Shown here: piece after piece, positions 33,060 to 41,007 of the stretch
Position numbering within the stretch: position 1 is the stretch's first letter
Layout: the number at the start of each line of letters is the position of its first letter
DNA from: Bacteroidales bacterium M8
GTDB taxonomy: Bacteria; Bacteroidota; Bacteroidia; Bacteroidales; Muribaculaceae
Length of the DNA stretch: 46,205 nucleotides
Direction: 5' to 3'
Assembly: GCA_001689495.1 (NCBI GenBank)
Contig: LUJS01000012.1
Location: forward strand, 1-46,205
The notes under the pieces: model-generated
The model's database searches: none
The model's input: the letters and a program-made list of their open reading frames with translations, nothing else
Told to the model about the DNA's origin: nothing
Translations under genes and position numbers: made by a program

Positions 33060-34733
33060 ATGAAAGCTAAAATATTCATCCCGCTGACTCTTCTGTGCGC
33101 TTCCGCCCTGACACTCGCCACCACCGGTTGTGTCGAGGAGGTCACACCAAGCGGTGTCACCATCGACCAGAATCAGCTCAATGCATCGGCACAGTCGGGC
33201 ATGGCCACTCTTGCCGCCATCCCCTCGACGATGATCTATTGCAACTCTGACAACTCAGACCACCACTGCGACATCGGCTATCCCGGCATGCAGATCATCC
33301 GCGACCGCATGACCGGCGACATGACCATCAACCCCAACGGCACGAACTACGACCAGTTCTACTTCTATGCCCGCGGCTTCAACGACGCAGGCTACTGGAT
33401 GCCCCAGCTCATCCTCAACTTCTACGGCAAGCTGATCCTCTCGATCAACAAGGCCGCCGGTGCATTCCCCGAGGGCATCGAGACCGAGATCGGCATGGGC
33501 TGCCGTGCCAAGGCTCTCGCCTTCCGCGCCATGACATACCTCGACGTGGCCCGCTGGTTCGAGTACCTCCCCTGCGACGTCACCAAGGCCGAGAGCCCCG
33601 AGGGTAACCCCGTGCTCCACCTCACGTACCCCATCGTGACCGAGAACACCACCCAGACTCAGGCTTGCAACAACCCCCGCGCTACCCGCGAGCAGATGGC
33701 AGAGTTCATCCTCTCTGACCTCCGCTATGCCGAGGAGCACATCAACAAGGCTCCCGACGAAGTCAACTCGGCCCTCTTCCCCGACCTCGCTTGCGTCTAT
33801 GGCCTCTATGCCCGCCTCTACATGTGGCTCGAGGACTATCCCAACGCCAAACTCTATGCCGACAAGGCCATCGCCCAGCACGGCGGCTCGCCTCTGACCG
33901 AGGCCCAGTGGACCGACCCCAAGACCGGCTTCAACACCCCCGAGGGCAACGGATCGTGGATGTGGGCCACTCAGCTCACCGCCGAGAACCGTGCCGTCAC
34001 CACCGGTATCTGTAACTTCGTATCGTTCCTCTCGCCCGAGGCTGTCTACGGCTACTCTGCCGCAGGTGCCGAGTTCGACCCCGACTCGAAGTTCTACAAC
34101 CGCATCGACAACAACGACTTCCGCAAGCTGTCTTGGGCTCCCACCAGCGTCACGCTGCAGACCAAGATGAAGTTCAACGCCATCTCTGACAAGAACAGGG
34201 TGGGCTGGTGTAACAACCACAAGCTCGTGGCCGTCAAGTTCCGCCCCAACGCAGGCGAGATCAGCGACTACAAGGTGGCTTCGGCCGGCGCCAACATCGT
34301 GATGCGTCTCGAGGAGATGTACTTCATTTCGATCGAGGCTCAGGCACACACCGACGCTGCCGGTGGCAAGAAGGCTCTCGTTGACTTCATGAAAGCTTAT
34401 CGCAACCCCAAATACACCTGCAACAAGACCAAGGTCGAGGACGTTGTCGAGGAGATCGTATTCCAGAAGCGCGTCGAACTCTGGGGCGAGGGCCAGACCC
34501 TCTGGGACATCAAGCGCCTCAACTACTCTGTCGAGCGCGGTTACAACAACACCAACTGGATCAAGGCTGCCCGCTTCAACACAGAGGGCCGTCCCGCTTG
34601 GATGAACCTCGTGTTCGTTCAGACCGAGGGCAACTCCAACGAGGCTCTCCGTGGCTGGAACAACCCCAACACCACCGGTCTCTATAACGAGATTCCCGAC
34701 GACGAGGTCAACTTCGATGCCAAGAAGTGGTAA
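33060..34733 (+). CDS. SusD/RagB-family nutrient-binding lipoprotein
   Basis: 557 residues. A signal peptide ends at TTGC (cysteine near residue 24), marking a lipoprotein. The SusD fold is seen in TPR-like helices, for example AKALAFRAMTYLDVARWFEYLP and YGLYARLYMWLEDYPNAKLYADKAI, and in the conserved end with ELWGEGQTLWDIKRLNY. It forms the lid over the SusC barrel at the cell surface and binds the incoming ligand. It lies 24 nt after susC and is clearly the second gene of the operon. Confidence 0.95.
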   Translation: MKAKIFIPLTLLCASALTLATTGCVEEVTPSGVTIDQNQLNASAQSGMATLAAIPSTMIYCNSDNSDHHCDIGYPGMQIIRDRMTGDMTINPNGTNYDQFYFYARGFNDAGYWMPQLILNFYGKLILSINKAAGAFPEGIETEIGMGCRAKALAFRAMTYLDVARWFEYLPCDVTKAESPEGNPVLHLTYPIVTENTTQTQACNNPRATREQMAEFILSDLRYAEEHINKAPDEVNSALFPDLACVYGLYARLYMWLEDYPNAKLYADKAIAQHGGSPLTEAQWTDPKTGFNTPEGNGSWMWATQLTAENRAVTTGICNFVSFLSPEAVYGYSAAGAEFDPDSKFYNRIDNNDFRKLSWAPTSVTLQTKMKFNAISDKNRVGWCNNHKLVAVKFRPNAGEISDYKVASAGANIVMRLEEMYFISIEAQAHTDAAGGKKALVDFMKAYRNPKYTCNKTKVEDVVEEIVFQKRVELWGEGQTLWDIKRLNYSVERGYNNTNWIKAARFNTEGRPAWMNLVFVQTEGNSNEALRGWNNPNTTGLYNEIPDDEVNFDAKKW

Positions 34734-34761
34734 TCGCTGACACCCGTCACCCGTAATATCG

Positions 34762-34800
34762 ACAGCCCCGGCGCTCATCGCGAGCCCCGGGGCTGTTTGT
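34762..34800 (+). terminator. Terminator of the susC-susD operon
   Basis: A 10-bp stem, ACAGCCCCGG (34762-34771) with CCGGGGCTGT (34787-34796), is followed by TTGT. The T-rich end overlaps the -33 element of the next promoter. Confidence 0.8.
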
Positions 34801-34827
34801 CTGTCAGCGAAAGATTTTGTATCTTTG
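34796..34827 (+). promoter_or_regulatory. Promoter of the wecG/tagA-like operon
   Basis: TTTG at 34796-34799, a 20-nt spacer and TATCTTTG at 34820-34827. The first codon is only 7 nt downstream of the box. Confidence 0.75.
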
Positions 34828-34834
34828 CATTGCA

Positions 34835-35587
34835 ATGACACAGACAGTCGACATACTCAACATCCCCGTGCTCGCCGTCACGGCCGAACGCCTGCTCGAC
34901 ACCCTCGACAGCGGCGTCCTCGTCACGCCCAACCTCGACCATCTGGTCAAGCTGCAGACAGACCGCGAGTTCTATGACGTCTACCGTCAGGCCGACTGGA
35001 TCGTGTGCGACAGCCGCGTGCTGCAGATGTGCTCTCGGGCACTCCCTACACCCATCCCCGAGGCCATACCCGGCAGCTCGTTCTTCACCCGCTATTACAT
35101 GCACCATGCCGCCGACCCCGACTGCCGCATATTCCTGCTGGGCGCGCGTCCCGGCGTGGCCGACGAGGCGCGCCGACGCATCAATGCCCGCGTGGGGCGC
35201 GAGATCGTGGTGGGCGCACACTCGCCGTCGTTCGGGTTTGAGAAGAATCCCGCCGAGTGCGATGCCATCGCCGAAATAGTCAATGCCTCGGGCGCCAACG
35301 TGGTGCTGGTGGGGGTCGGCGCCCCCAAGCAGGAGAAGTGGATCATGGCCCACCGCCACAAGATGCCCGGCGTCAGGCTCTGGATGGCCCTCGGCGCCAC
35401 AATAGACTTCGAGGCGGGCAACGTCAGCCGCGCGCCCGCGTGGATGCAGAAGATATGCATGGAGTGGTTCTATCGTTTCCTCAAGGAGCCGCGCCGCATG
35501 TTCAGGAGATACTTCATAGACGACGTCAGGTTTTTCGGCCTCTTCGCAAGACAGTTGGCCGGAAAATACAGAAATCCTTTCCAATAA
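34835..35587 (+). CDS. WecG/TagA/CpsF-family glycosyltransferase
   Basis: 250 residues, cytoplasmic. GT26-type segments: VTPNLDHLVKLQTDREFYDVYRQADWIVCD (about 33-62), IFLLGARPGVADEA (about 103-116) and VLVGVGAPKQEKWI near 155-167, followed by a basic C-terminus that probably binds the membrane. The family adds UDP-sugars such as ManNAc or ManNAcA to lipid-linked acceptors in surface-polymer synthesis. The ATG at 34835 is chosen because the promoter box ends 7 nt before it, leaving no room for an earlier start. First gene of the operon that continues with DUF3737. Confidence 0.88.
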   Translation: MTQTVDILNIPVLAVTAERLLDTLDSGVLVTPNLDHLVKLQTDREFYDVYRQADWIVCDSRVLQMCSRALPTPIPEAIPGSSFFTRYYMHHAADPDCRIFLLGARPGVADEARRRINARVGREIVVGAHSPSFGFEKNPAECDAIAEIVNASGANVVLVGVGAPKQEKWIMAHRHKMPGVRLWMALGATIDFEAGNVSRAPAWMQKICMEWFYRFLKEPRRMFRRYFIDDVRFFGLFARQLAGKYRNPFQ

Positions 35588-35595
35588 ACCGAAAT

Positions 35596-36450
35596 ATGAC
35601 CGTAATAGAGAACCAAGAATTCGGCGGAGAGCGTCCACTCTTTGCCGAGCATCATCTGAGACTTGACAACGTGACGTTTCATGCCGGTGAGTCGGCTCTG
35701 AAGTGCTGCTCGGACATCCGGGCGGAGCGTTGCCGATTCGAGGGCAAGTATCCCTTCTGGCACACCGTGGGCTTCAACGTCACCGACTCGGTGTTCACCC
35801 CCGGCGCCCGTGCCGCCATCTGGTACTCCAAGCAGTGCGTCATGAAGGACACCCGCGTCGAGGCCCCAAAGATGTTTCGCGAGGTCGAGGGCCTCACCCT
35901 CGAGAATGTCGAGATACCCGACGCGCAGGAGACCCTCTGGCACTGCAAGGACATACACATCAGCGGGGTAAAAGTGGCCAACGCCGACTACCTGTTCATG
36001 CACTCGGCGTTCATCAGCATACGCGACTGGCAGCAGCACGGCAACTACTCGTTCCAGTACTGCCACGACGTGGTGATACGCAACGCCGACATCCACTCAA
36101 AGGACGCTTTCTGGAACACCGAGGATGTCACCGTCTATGACTCGCGCCTCACGGGCGAGTATCTGGGCTGGCACTCAAAGCGCCTGCATCTGGTGCGCTG
36201 CCACATCAGCGGCACGCAGCCCCTGTGCTATTGCGAGGAGCTGGTACTCGAGGACTGCACCTTCGATGCCGACGCCGATCTGGCCTTCGAGGACTCCGAC
36301 CTCCTTGCCACCATCCTCTCGCCCGTGACTTCAATCAAGAATCCCCGTTCGGGCTCGATCACGCTCCCATCTGCCGGCGAGGTCATCATCGACGCCAACG
36401 TGCTCCAGCCCGCCGACTGCATCATCACCCAAACCGATGCCAAGGTTTGA
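35596..36450 (+). CDS. DUF3737 family protein, predicted right-handed beta-helix
   Basis: 284 residues, no signal peptide. Short repeated strands run through the whole protein: FEGKYPFWHTVGFNVTDSVF, ARAAIWYSKQCVMKDTRVEAP, HSKDAFWNTEDVTVYDSRLTG and EYLGWHSKRLHLVRCHI. They give the regular hydrophobic spacing of a beta-helix. This is the DUF3737 pattern, a conserved family without a known function to my knowledge. It starts 8 nt after the glycosyltransferase, and its last 14 nt overlap the MalY/PatB gene, so the two are tightly coupled. A longer in-frame start in the preceding gene is rejected, because the family begins MxxIENQxFxGER as here. Confidence 0.88.
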   Translation: MTVIENQEFGGERPLFAEHHLRLDNVTFHAGESALKCCSDIRAERCRFEGKYPFWHTVGFNVTDSVFTPGARAAIWYSKQCVMKDTRVEAPKMFREVEGLTLENVEIPDAQETLWHCKDIHISGVKVANADYLFMHSAFISIRDWQQHGNYSFQYCHDVVIRNADIHSKDAFWNTEDVTVYDSRLTGEYLGWHSKRLHLVRCHISGTQPLCYCEELVLEDCTFDADADLAFEDSDLLATILSPVTSIKNPRSGSITLPSAGEVIIDANVLQPADCIITQTDAKV

Positions 36451-37600
36451 TTTCGACAACGCCCCCTCGCGCATAGGCACGGGGTCGTACAAGTGGGACT
36501 CGCGTCCGGGCGTGCTGCCCCTGTGGGTGGCCGACATGGACTTTGCCACGGCGCCGTGCGTGGTCGAGGCCCTGCGCCGCCGCGTCGACCACGGCGTGTT
36601 CGGCTACACGCTGGTGGGCGACGACTATTACCGGTCGCTCGTCTCTTGGTTCTCGCGCCGCCACGGCTACGACATCGACCCCGGGCGGGTCATATATACC
36701 TCGGGGGTCGTCCCCGCCATCTCGGCGGTCATCAAGGCGCTCGCCCGGCCGGGCGACGGGGTCATTGTCCAGACTCCGGTCTACAACTGCTTCTTCTCGT
36801 CCATCCGCAACAACGGCTGCGTCATACTCGACAATCCGCTGCTGAGGCGCGAGTGCGCCGACGGCTCGTTCACGTACGTCATGGACTTCGATGGCCTCGA
36901 GGAGCTCTGCTCGCGCCCCGAGGCACGTCTGCTGCTGCTCTGCAACCCCGCCAACCCCGCGGGACGCCTGTGGCGTCGCGACGAGCTTGATCGCTTGGCC
37001 GGTATATGCCGCCGCCACGGTGTCACCGTCATCAGCGACGAGATACACTGCGAGCTGGCCATGCCGGGGTCCGAATACGTCCCATACGGCACCGTCGATC
37101 CCTCGGCGGTCATCTGCCTCTCCCCCTCCAAGGCTTTCAACACCGCCGGGCTGCAGATAGCCAACATCGTGTGTCCCGATGCCGAGACGCGCGCCCGCGT
37201 GGACCGCGCCATCAACATCAACGAGGTCTGCGACGTCAACCCGTTCGGCATCGAGGCGCTCAAGGCCGCCTATACCCCCGAGGGAGAGGGGTGGCTCGAC
37301 TCCCTGCGCGGCTATCTGGCCGACAACTACGCCATGCTCCGCGCCACGCTTGCCGAGCGTCTGCCCCTGTGTCCCGTGGCCGTGCTCGAGGCCACCTATC
37401 TGGCGTGGGTCGACATATCGGCCCTCGGCCTCGACGGCGATAGGGCCGAGGAGCTCCTGCTCGACACCGCCGGCGTCTGGGTCAACTCGGGCGCCATGTA
37501 TGGCGACCCGACATGCATCCGCATCAACATGGCCTGTCCGCGCGCACGTCTCGCCGACGGACTCGACCGCATCTGCACAGCCCTATCCACGACCAAGTGA
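36437..37600 (+). CDS. MalY/PatB-family aminotransferase-like C-S lyase
   Basis: 387 residues. Fold type I PLP enzyme: LPLWVADMDFATAP (about 27-40) marks the MalY/PatB branch. NPANPAGRLW near 172, SDEIHCEL near 200 and the PLP lysine in LSPSKAFNTAGLQ near 230 complete the set. The branch has cystathionine beta-lyase activity and may also act on other C-S substrates. It overlaps the upstream DUF3737 gene by 14 nt and the downstream MATE gene by four bases, so the three proteins are likely made in step. Confidence 0.88.
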   Translation: MPRFDFDNAPSRIGTGSYKWDSRPGVLPLWVADMDFATAPCVVEALRRRVDHGVFGYTLVGDDYYRSLVSWFSRRHGYDIDPGRVIYTSGVVPAISAVIKALARPGDGVIVQTPVYNCFFSSIRNNGCVILDNPLLRRECADGSFTYVMDFDGLEELCSRPEARLLLLCNPANPAGRLWRRDELDRLAGICRRHGVTVISDEIHCELAMPGSEYVPYGTVDPSAVICLSPSKAFNTAGLQIANIVCPDAETRARVDRAININEVCDVNPFGIEALKAAYTPEGEGWLDSLRGYLADNYAMLRATLAERLPLCPVAVLEATYLAWVDISALGLDGDRAEELLLDTAGVWVNSGAMYGDPTCIRINMACPRARLADGLDRICTALSTTK

Positions 37601-38997
37601 CCGACATATCGCTCATACGTTCAGGCAAGCCCCTCTCGTTCGGTCAGCAGCTCAAGCTGACCGCCATGCTCTCGTGGCCCGCCATGATGGCCCAGCTCTC
37701 GAGCATAATGATGCAATACATCGACGCCGCCATGGTGGGCCGTCTCGGCGCCGACGACTCGGCGGCGGTCGGACTGGTCTCTACCAGCCTCTGGCTCTGC
37801 TGGGGCGTCTGCTCCATGGTCACCATGGGCTTCTCCGTACAGGTGGCCCACAGCGTCGGCGCGGGCAACTTCGACAAGGCGCGCTCCATATTGCGCCAGA
37901 GCATCGTGGCCTGCCTACTGTTCAGCATCGTCATCACCGCCGTGGCCTCGGCCGTGGCCTTCCCCCTGCCCCGGTGGCTCGGGGGCGATGACGCCGTGTG
38001 CCCCAAGGCGTCGCTATACTTTCTTGTATTCGTCCTCGCACTGCCGCTGCTCACCTACAACTATCTCGGGGGCGCCATGCTGCGCTGCGCGGGCAACATG
38101 AAGGTGCCCGGCGCGCTCAACGTGATGATGTGCGTGCTCGACGTGCTCTTCAACTTCCTCCTCATCTTCCCCTCGCGCGACGTCACCCTCCTCGGTGTCG
38201 GCATCCACATCCCCGGTGCCGGACTCGGCGTGCTCGGCGCGGCACTCGGCACCGTCTCGGCCGAGGCACTCACCGCCGGCGCCATGATGTTCTACCTGCT
38301 GCGCATCCAGCCCGACCTGCGTCTGCGGGGCACCACGGGGTCATTCCGGCCCACACGTCAGGTGCTGGGCAAGGCCCTTCGCATCTCGGCCCCCATGACC
38401 CTCGAGCACGCCGTCATCTGCGGCGCCCAGATAGCCGTCACCGTCATCGTGGCGCCCCTCGGCAACTTCGCCATCGCCGCCAACGCATTTGCCGTCACCG
38501 CCGAGAGCCTCTGCTACATGCCCGGCTATGGCATCGCCGACGCCGCCACCACGCTCGTGGGCCAGAGCTATGGTGCCGGACGCAAGGACCTCGCGCGGCG
38601 ATTCGGATACATCACCACCGCCCTCGGCATGACCGTGATGACGGTGATGGGCGTGGTGCTATACATCCTCGCCCCCGCCGTCATGCAGCTCATGAGCCCC
38701 GTGGGCGAGATCGTCACCCTCGGAGCCTCGGCACTGCGCATCGAGGCATTCGCCGAGCCCATGTTTGCCGCCGCCATCGTGGCCTACGGCGTCATGGTCG
38801 GAGTCGGCGACACCATCCTCCCCGCCTGCATGAACTTCGGCAGCATCTGGCTTGTCAGGCTCCCCCTCGCCGCCATCCTCGCGCCCACCATGGGGCTCGA
38901 CGGCGTATGGCTGGCCATGTGCATCGAGCTCACCTTCCGCGGCGCCATATTCCTGTGGCGCCTCCTCAGCGGCGCATGGCTCCGCAAAGGCATCTGA
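37597..38997 (+). CDS. MATE family multidrug/toxin exporter
   Basis: 466 residues and about 12 hydrophobic helices. MATE segments include MLSWPAMMAQLSSIMMQYIDAAMVGRLG, then PLLTYNYLGGAMLRCAGNMKVP and AGRKDLARRFGYITTALG. It exports organic cations or other small molecules using a Na+ or H+ gradient. The start is a GTG at 37597, which overlaps the stop of the C-S lyase gene (GTGA); in-frame ATGs upstream lie inside that gene and would add an unconserved basic stretch. Helix count and length are normal. Confidence 0.9.
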   Translation: MTDISLIRSGKPLSFGQQLKLTAMLSWPAMMAQLSSIMMQYIDAAMVGRLGADDSAAVGLVSTSLWLCWGVCSMVTMGFSVQVAHSVGAGNFDKARSILRQSIVACLLFSIVITAVASAVAFPLPRWLGGDDAVCPKASLYFLVFVLALPLLTYNYLGGAMLRCAGNMKVPGALNVMMCVLDVLFNFLLIFPSRDVTLLGVGIHIPGAGLGVLGAALGTVSAEALTAGAMMFYLLRIQPDLRLRGTTGSFRPTRQVLGKALRISAPMTLEHAVICGAQIAVTVIVAPLGNFAIAANAFAVTAESLCYMPGYGIADAATTLVGQSYGAGRKDLARRFGYITTALGMTVMTVMGVVLYILAPAVMQLMSPVGEIVTLGASALRIEAFAEPMFAAAIVAYGVMVGVGDTILPACMNFGSIWLVRLPLAAILAPTMGLDGVWLAMCIELTFRGAIFLWRLLSGAWLRKGI

Positions 38998-39028
38998 ACA
39001 CACCCCCGCCGACAGATGTTCTAAAGTC

Positions 39029-39382
39029 ATGAAGACCATCTACGACATCCGCAGGGCCTACGAGCCCGCCACCCCCGACGACGGCTTCCGCGTCTACATA
39101 GACCGACTGTGGCCGCGCGGCCTCTCGCACGCCAACTTCAAATACGACCTCTGGGACAAGGAGATAGCCCCCTCCACCGGCCTCAGAGAATGGTTTCACG
39201 CCGACCCCGAGCACCGCTGGGACGAATTCAGCACGCGCTACACCGCCGAACTCGCCGCCAACCCCGCCTTCGCCCGCCTCAGGCAACTCCTCTCCGCCCA
39301 CCCCAAAGTCACCCTCCTCTACTCCTCCCGCGACCCCCGCCACAACAACGCCATCCTCCTCCGCCAATCCCTCCTCAAATAA
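39029..39382 (+). CDS. DUF488 family protein
   Basis: 117 residues, cytoplasmic. The family signature is clear: IYDIRRAYEPATPDDGFRVY, then IDRLWPRGLSHANFKYDLW, DKEIAPS and LREWFHADPEHRWDEF; LLYSSRDPRHNNAI follows near the end. DUF488 proteins are small conserved proteins with no agreed biochemical role. The gene is 31 nt after the MATE gene and probably the last of this operon. The ATG at 39029 matches the family N-terminus. Confidence 0.88.
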   Translation: MKTIYDIRRAYEPATPDDGFRVYIDRLWPRGLSHANFKYDLWDKEIAPSTGLREWFHADPEHRWDEFSTRYTAELAANPAFARLRQLLSAHPKVTLLYSSRDPRHNNAILLRQSLLK

Positions 39383-39412
39383 GAGCCCCCACCATCCATT
39401 TTGGACCGTGTA

Positions 39413-39563
39413 GGCACCGTCAGGTGCCCCTCATCCCCTGCCCCGCACCCTCACTTGCACCTGTTCAAGTTCAGGGAGCAGCGCTCCCGGCCCTCCGCGT
39501 CTTTTCGTCCATCGCCGGCACCTTCAGGTGCCATTTTGCCCCGTGCAGGCACCGTCAGGTGCC
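39413..39563. repeat. Cluster of two kinds of short hairpin repeats
   Basis: Three copies of GGCACC-N4-GGTGCC (39413-39428, 39517-39532 and 39548-39563) and one 25-nt element built on GGGAGC-AGC-GCTCCC (39469-39493) lie in the 238-nt gap after the DUF488 gene. A fourth GGCACC copy with one change is at 40304-40319, and a second GGGAGC copy at 40143-40167. No phage or transposase gene is nearby. The gap otherwise holds only the -7 box of the next gene. Confidence 0.75.
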
Positions 39564-39607
39564 CACCTTCTCGGCATTATCGCACCCATCTCCCCTCAAT
39601 TACCCCC

Positions 39608-39615
39608 TACCTTTG
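39608..39615 (+). promoter_or_regulatory. -7 box before the unrecognised gene
   Basis: TACCTTTG matches TAnnTTTG and ends 5 nt before the ATG at 39621. No -33 TTTG is seen. Confidence 0.35.
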
Positions 39616-39620
39616 CCGCC

Positions 39621-40286
39621 ATGAAACCGCTCGCACGCATATCCACCCCATGGCACTACCACTTCCAGCGCTGGCTCGGCAGGACGCTCACCCCCGCCGA
39701 GCGCGCCGTCATATCCCCGCTCGAGCGAAACAGATGTCACCGTGACAACCGTCCCGCCATCGTCATAGACCCGCCAGGCCAAGACACCCGCGAGCTCCTC
39801 AAGGCATACCTCCTCTACCGCGTCGGCACCCGTCAGGGCCTCCTAATGCTCCCCAAGCTCAAGGGCGAGGCAACGAAAAACATAAACATAAGGCTCGGCA
39901 CCCTCCGCCGTCCCGACAGCGTAAGGGGCCAGACCGTCCACAGCGCGGTGGTCATCGGCTACAGGCACCGAGGCCCCAAAGGCCTGCGCAGGCTCATCTC
40001 CGCCCTCCTCCCCACCACCTGCGCGGACGGCCTCTTGATCATCCACGCCGACCGCCTCCCCCGCACCCTCCCCGAGGCCTTCCTCATCCTCAGGCCCATC
40101 CCCACCCTCCCCGAGCAATCAACCTCACCACCCCCCGTTCCCGTTCAGGGAGCAGCGCTCCCGGCCCCGTTGCAAACAATTCCCAACTCCCCATTCCCCA
40201 TTCCCAATTATCGTCCTCGTCGACGGCCAATGCGCTACGCCGTGCTGCGCGTCCCAAAGACAAATCGCACGGCAAGCGACCATTGA
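39621..40286 (+). CDS. Unrecognised basic protein, tail built from repeat sequence
   Basis: 221 residues. I recognise no family. The first 160 residues look coding (for example LGRTLTPAERAVISPLERNR and TRELLKAYLLYRVGTRQGLLML) and are rich in Arg, Leu and Pro. The last 60 residues (about 160-221) are low-complexity and run through the second copy of the GGGAGC-AGC-GCTCCC repeat, so this tail was probably acquired by read-through into the repeat region. The start at 39621 is chosen from its position 5 nt after a -7 box. It could be a degraded gene. No signal peptide or membrane segment is visible. Confidence 0.45.
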   Translation: MKPLARISTPWHYHFQRWLGRTLTPAERAVISPLERNRCHRDNRPAIVIDPPGQDTRELLKAYLLYRVGTRQGLLMLPKLKGEATKNINIRLGTLRRPDSVRGQTVHSAVVIGYRHRGPKGLRRLISALLPTTCADGLLIIHADRLPRTLPEAFLILRPIPTLPEQSTSPPPVPVQGAALPAPLQTIPNSPFPIPNYRPRRRPMRYAVLRVPKTNRTASDH

Positions 40287-40319
40287 CATACTGTTTTGCG
40301 CCCGGCACCTTCAGGTGTC
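40143..40319. repeat. Second copies of the short hairpin repeats
   Basis: The GGGAGC-AGC-GCTCCC element (40143-40167, identical over 25 nt to 39469-39493) lies inside the 3' part of the unrecognised gene. A GGCACC-TTCA-GGTGTC hairpin (40304-40319) lies just after it. Confidence 0.7.
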
Positions 40320-40369
40320 GGTTGTCACGCTATTGCGGGGTTTGGTCACTATTTTTGCGGACACCTCCG

Positions 40370-41007
40370 TCGGCCGACGCAGCCCTGACATGGAACGCGG
40401 CCCGATTCCTGACCCGCACCGTCCACGGCACGGCATACGCCGTCTGGAGTCTCCCGACCACCGACAGCACGATAGAGCTGAGCGCCGACTGTTTCGGCAG
40501 CCGAGGCAACGAGCGACAGCACATCAAGTCAGACACCTCAGCACCAGAATATTGTGCCACAGGAGGGGATACCGAAGGATATGTGGGCGCGTTGGACTAT
40601 CGCCAGACTCTCTCGGGCCACTGGCAGGTCATGGCCGGCGCAAGGGTGTCGGTGGTCGACATGAAGAACAACGGCGCCTATGCCGGAGGCGAGGGGGAGA
40701 GTTCGATATTCGGGCACCTCGAAGACAACGAGGCCCTCTATGCCGAGGCCCGCGCCCGATATGGCGTCATCTCGGCCACGGCGGGACTGAGGGCCGAGCG
40801 CACGGGGGTGAGGTCGACGTTCAGCGGCGGCGGTCGACAATCATGCTGCCGCACGGCAAGCGGGCCTCGATGACCGAGCGCGAGGCCGAGGACATGAGGC
40901 GCATCGGTGTGACGCTGACGCTGAAATTCAAGTCGGGCAAGGTCTCGGGCAACGCGGGAAGACCGAAAGATTTGCCAGACGAGATAAAACGTGTAAATTT
41001 GCAGTGA
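40370..41007 (+). pseudogene. Remnant of an outer-membrane beta-barrel (TonB-dependent type) gene
   Basis: A barrel segment reads LSADCFGSRGNERQHIKSD, then DYRQTLSGHWQVMAGARVSV, EDNEALYAEARARYGV and SATAGLRAERTGVRSTFSG. This is the middle of an outer-membrane beta-barrel protein of the type found in Bacteroidetes. After 40832 the frame changes, and what follows (RMTEREAEDMRRIGVTLTLKFKSGK) looks like the very end of such a protein. The signal peptide, plug and most of the barrel are missing. Two copies of GGTCGAC (40812-40818 and 40832-40838) flank the junction. The remnant ends at the TGA at 41005-41007, which touches the next gene. Confidence 0.7.
40971..41001 (+). promoter_or_regulatory. 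Promoter of the LytS/LytTR pair, inside the pseudogene
   Basis: TTTG at 40971-40974, a 19-nt spacer and TAAATTTG at 40994-41001. The start codon follows 5 nt later, so the leader is almost absent. Confidence 0.7.

Noticed and set aside
33255..34841. 528-residue minus-strand open frame opposite susD
   Set aside because: Antisense to susD, rich in Gly, Val, Leu and Asp without domain; no promoter.
39621..40286. Phage terminase fragment or RAYT transposase
   Set aside because: No Walker motifs or HxH-Y motifs are seen, and there is no phage context.
39413..40319. CRISPR array
   Set aside because: Repeats are short, unevenly spaced and palindromic; no cas gene is nearby.
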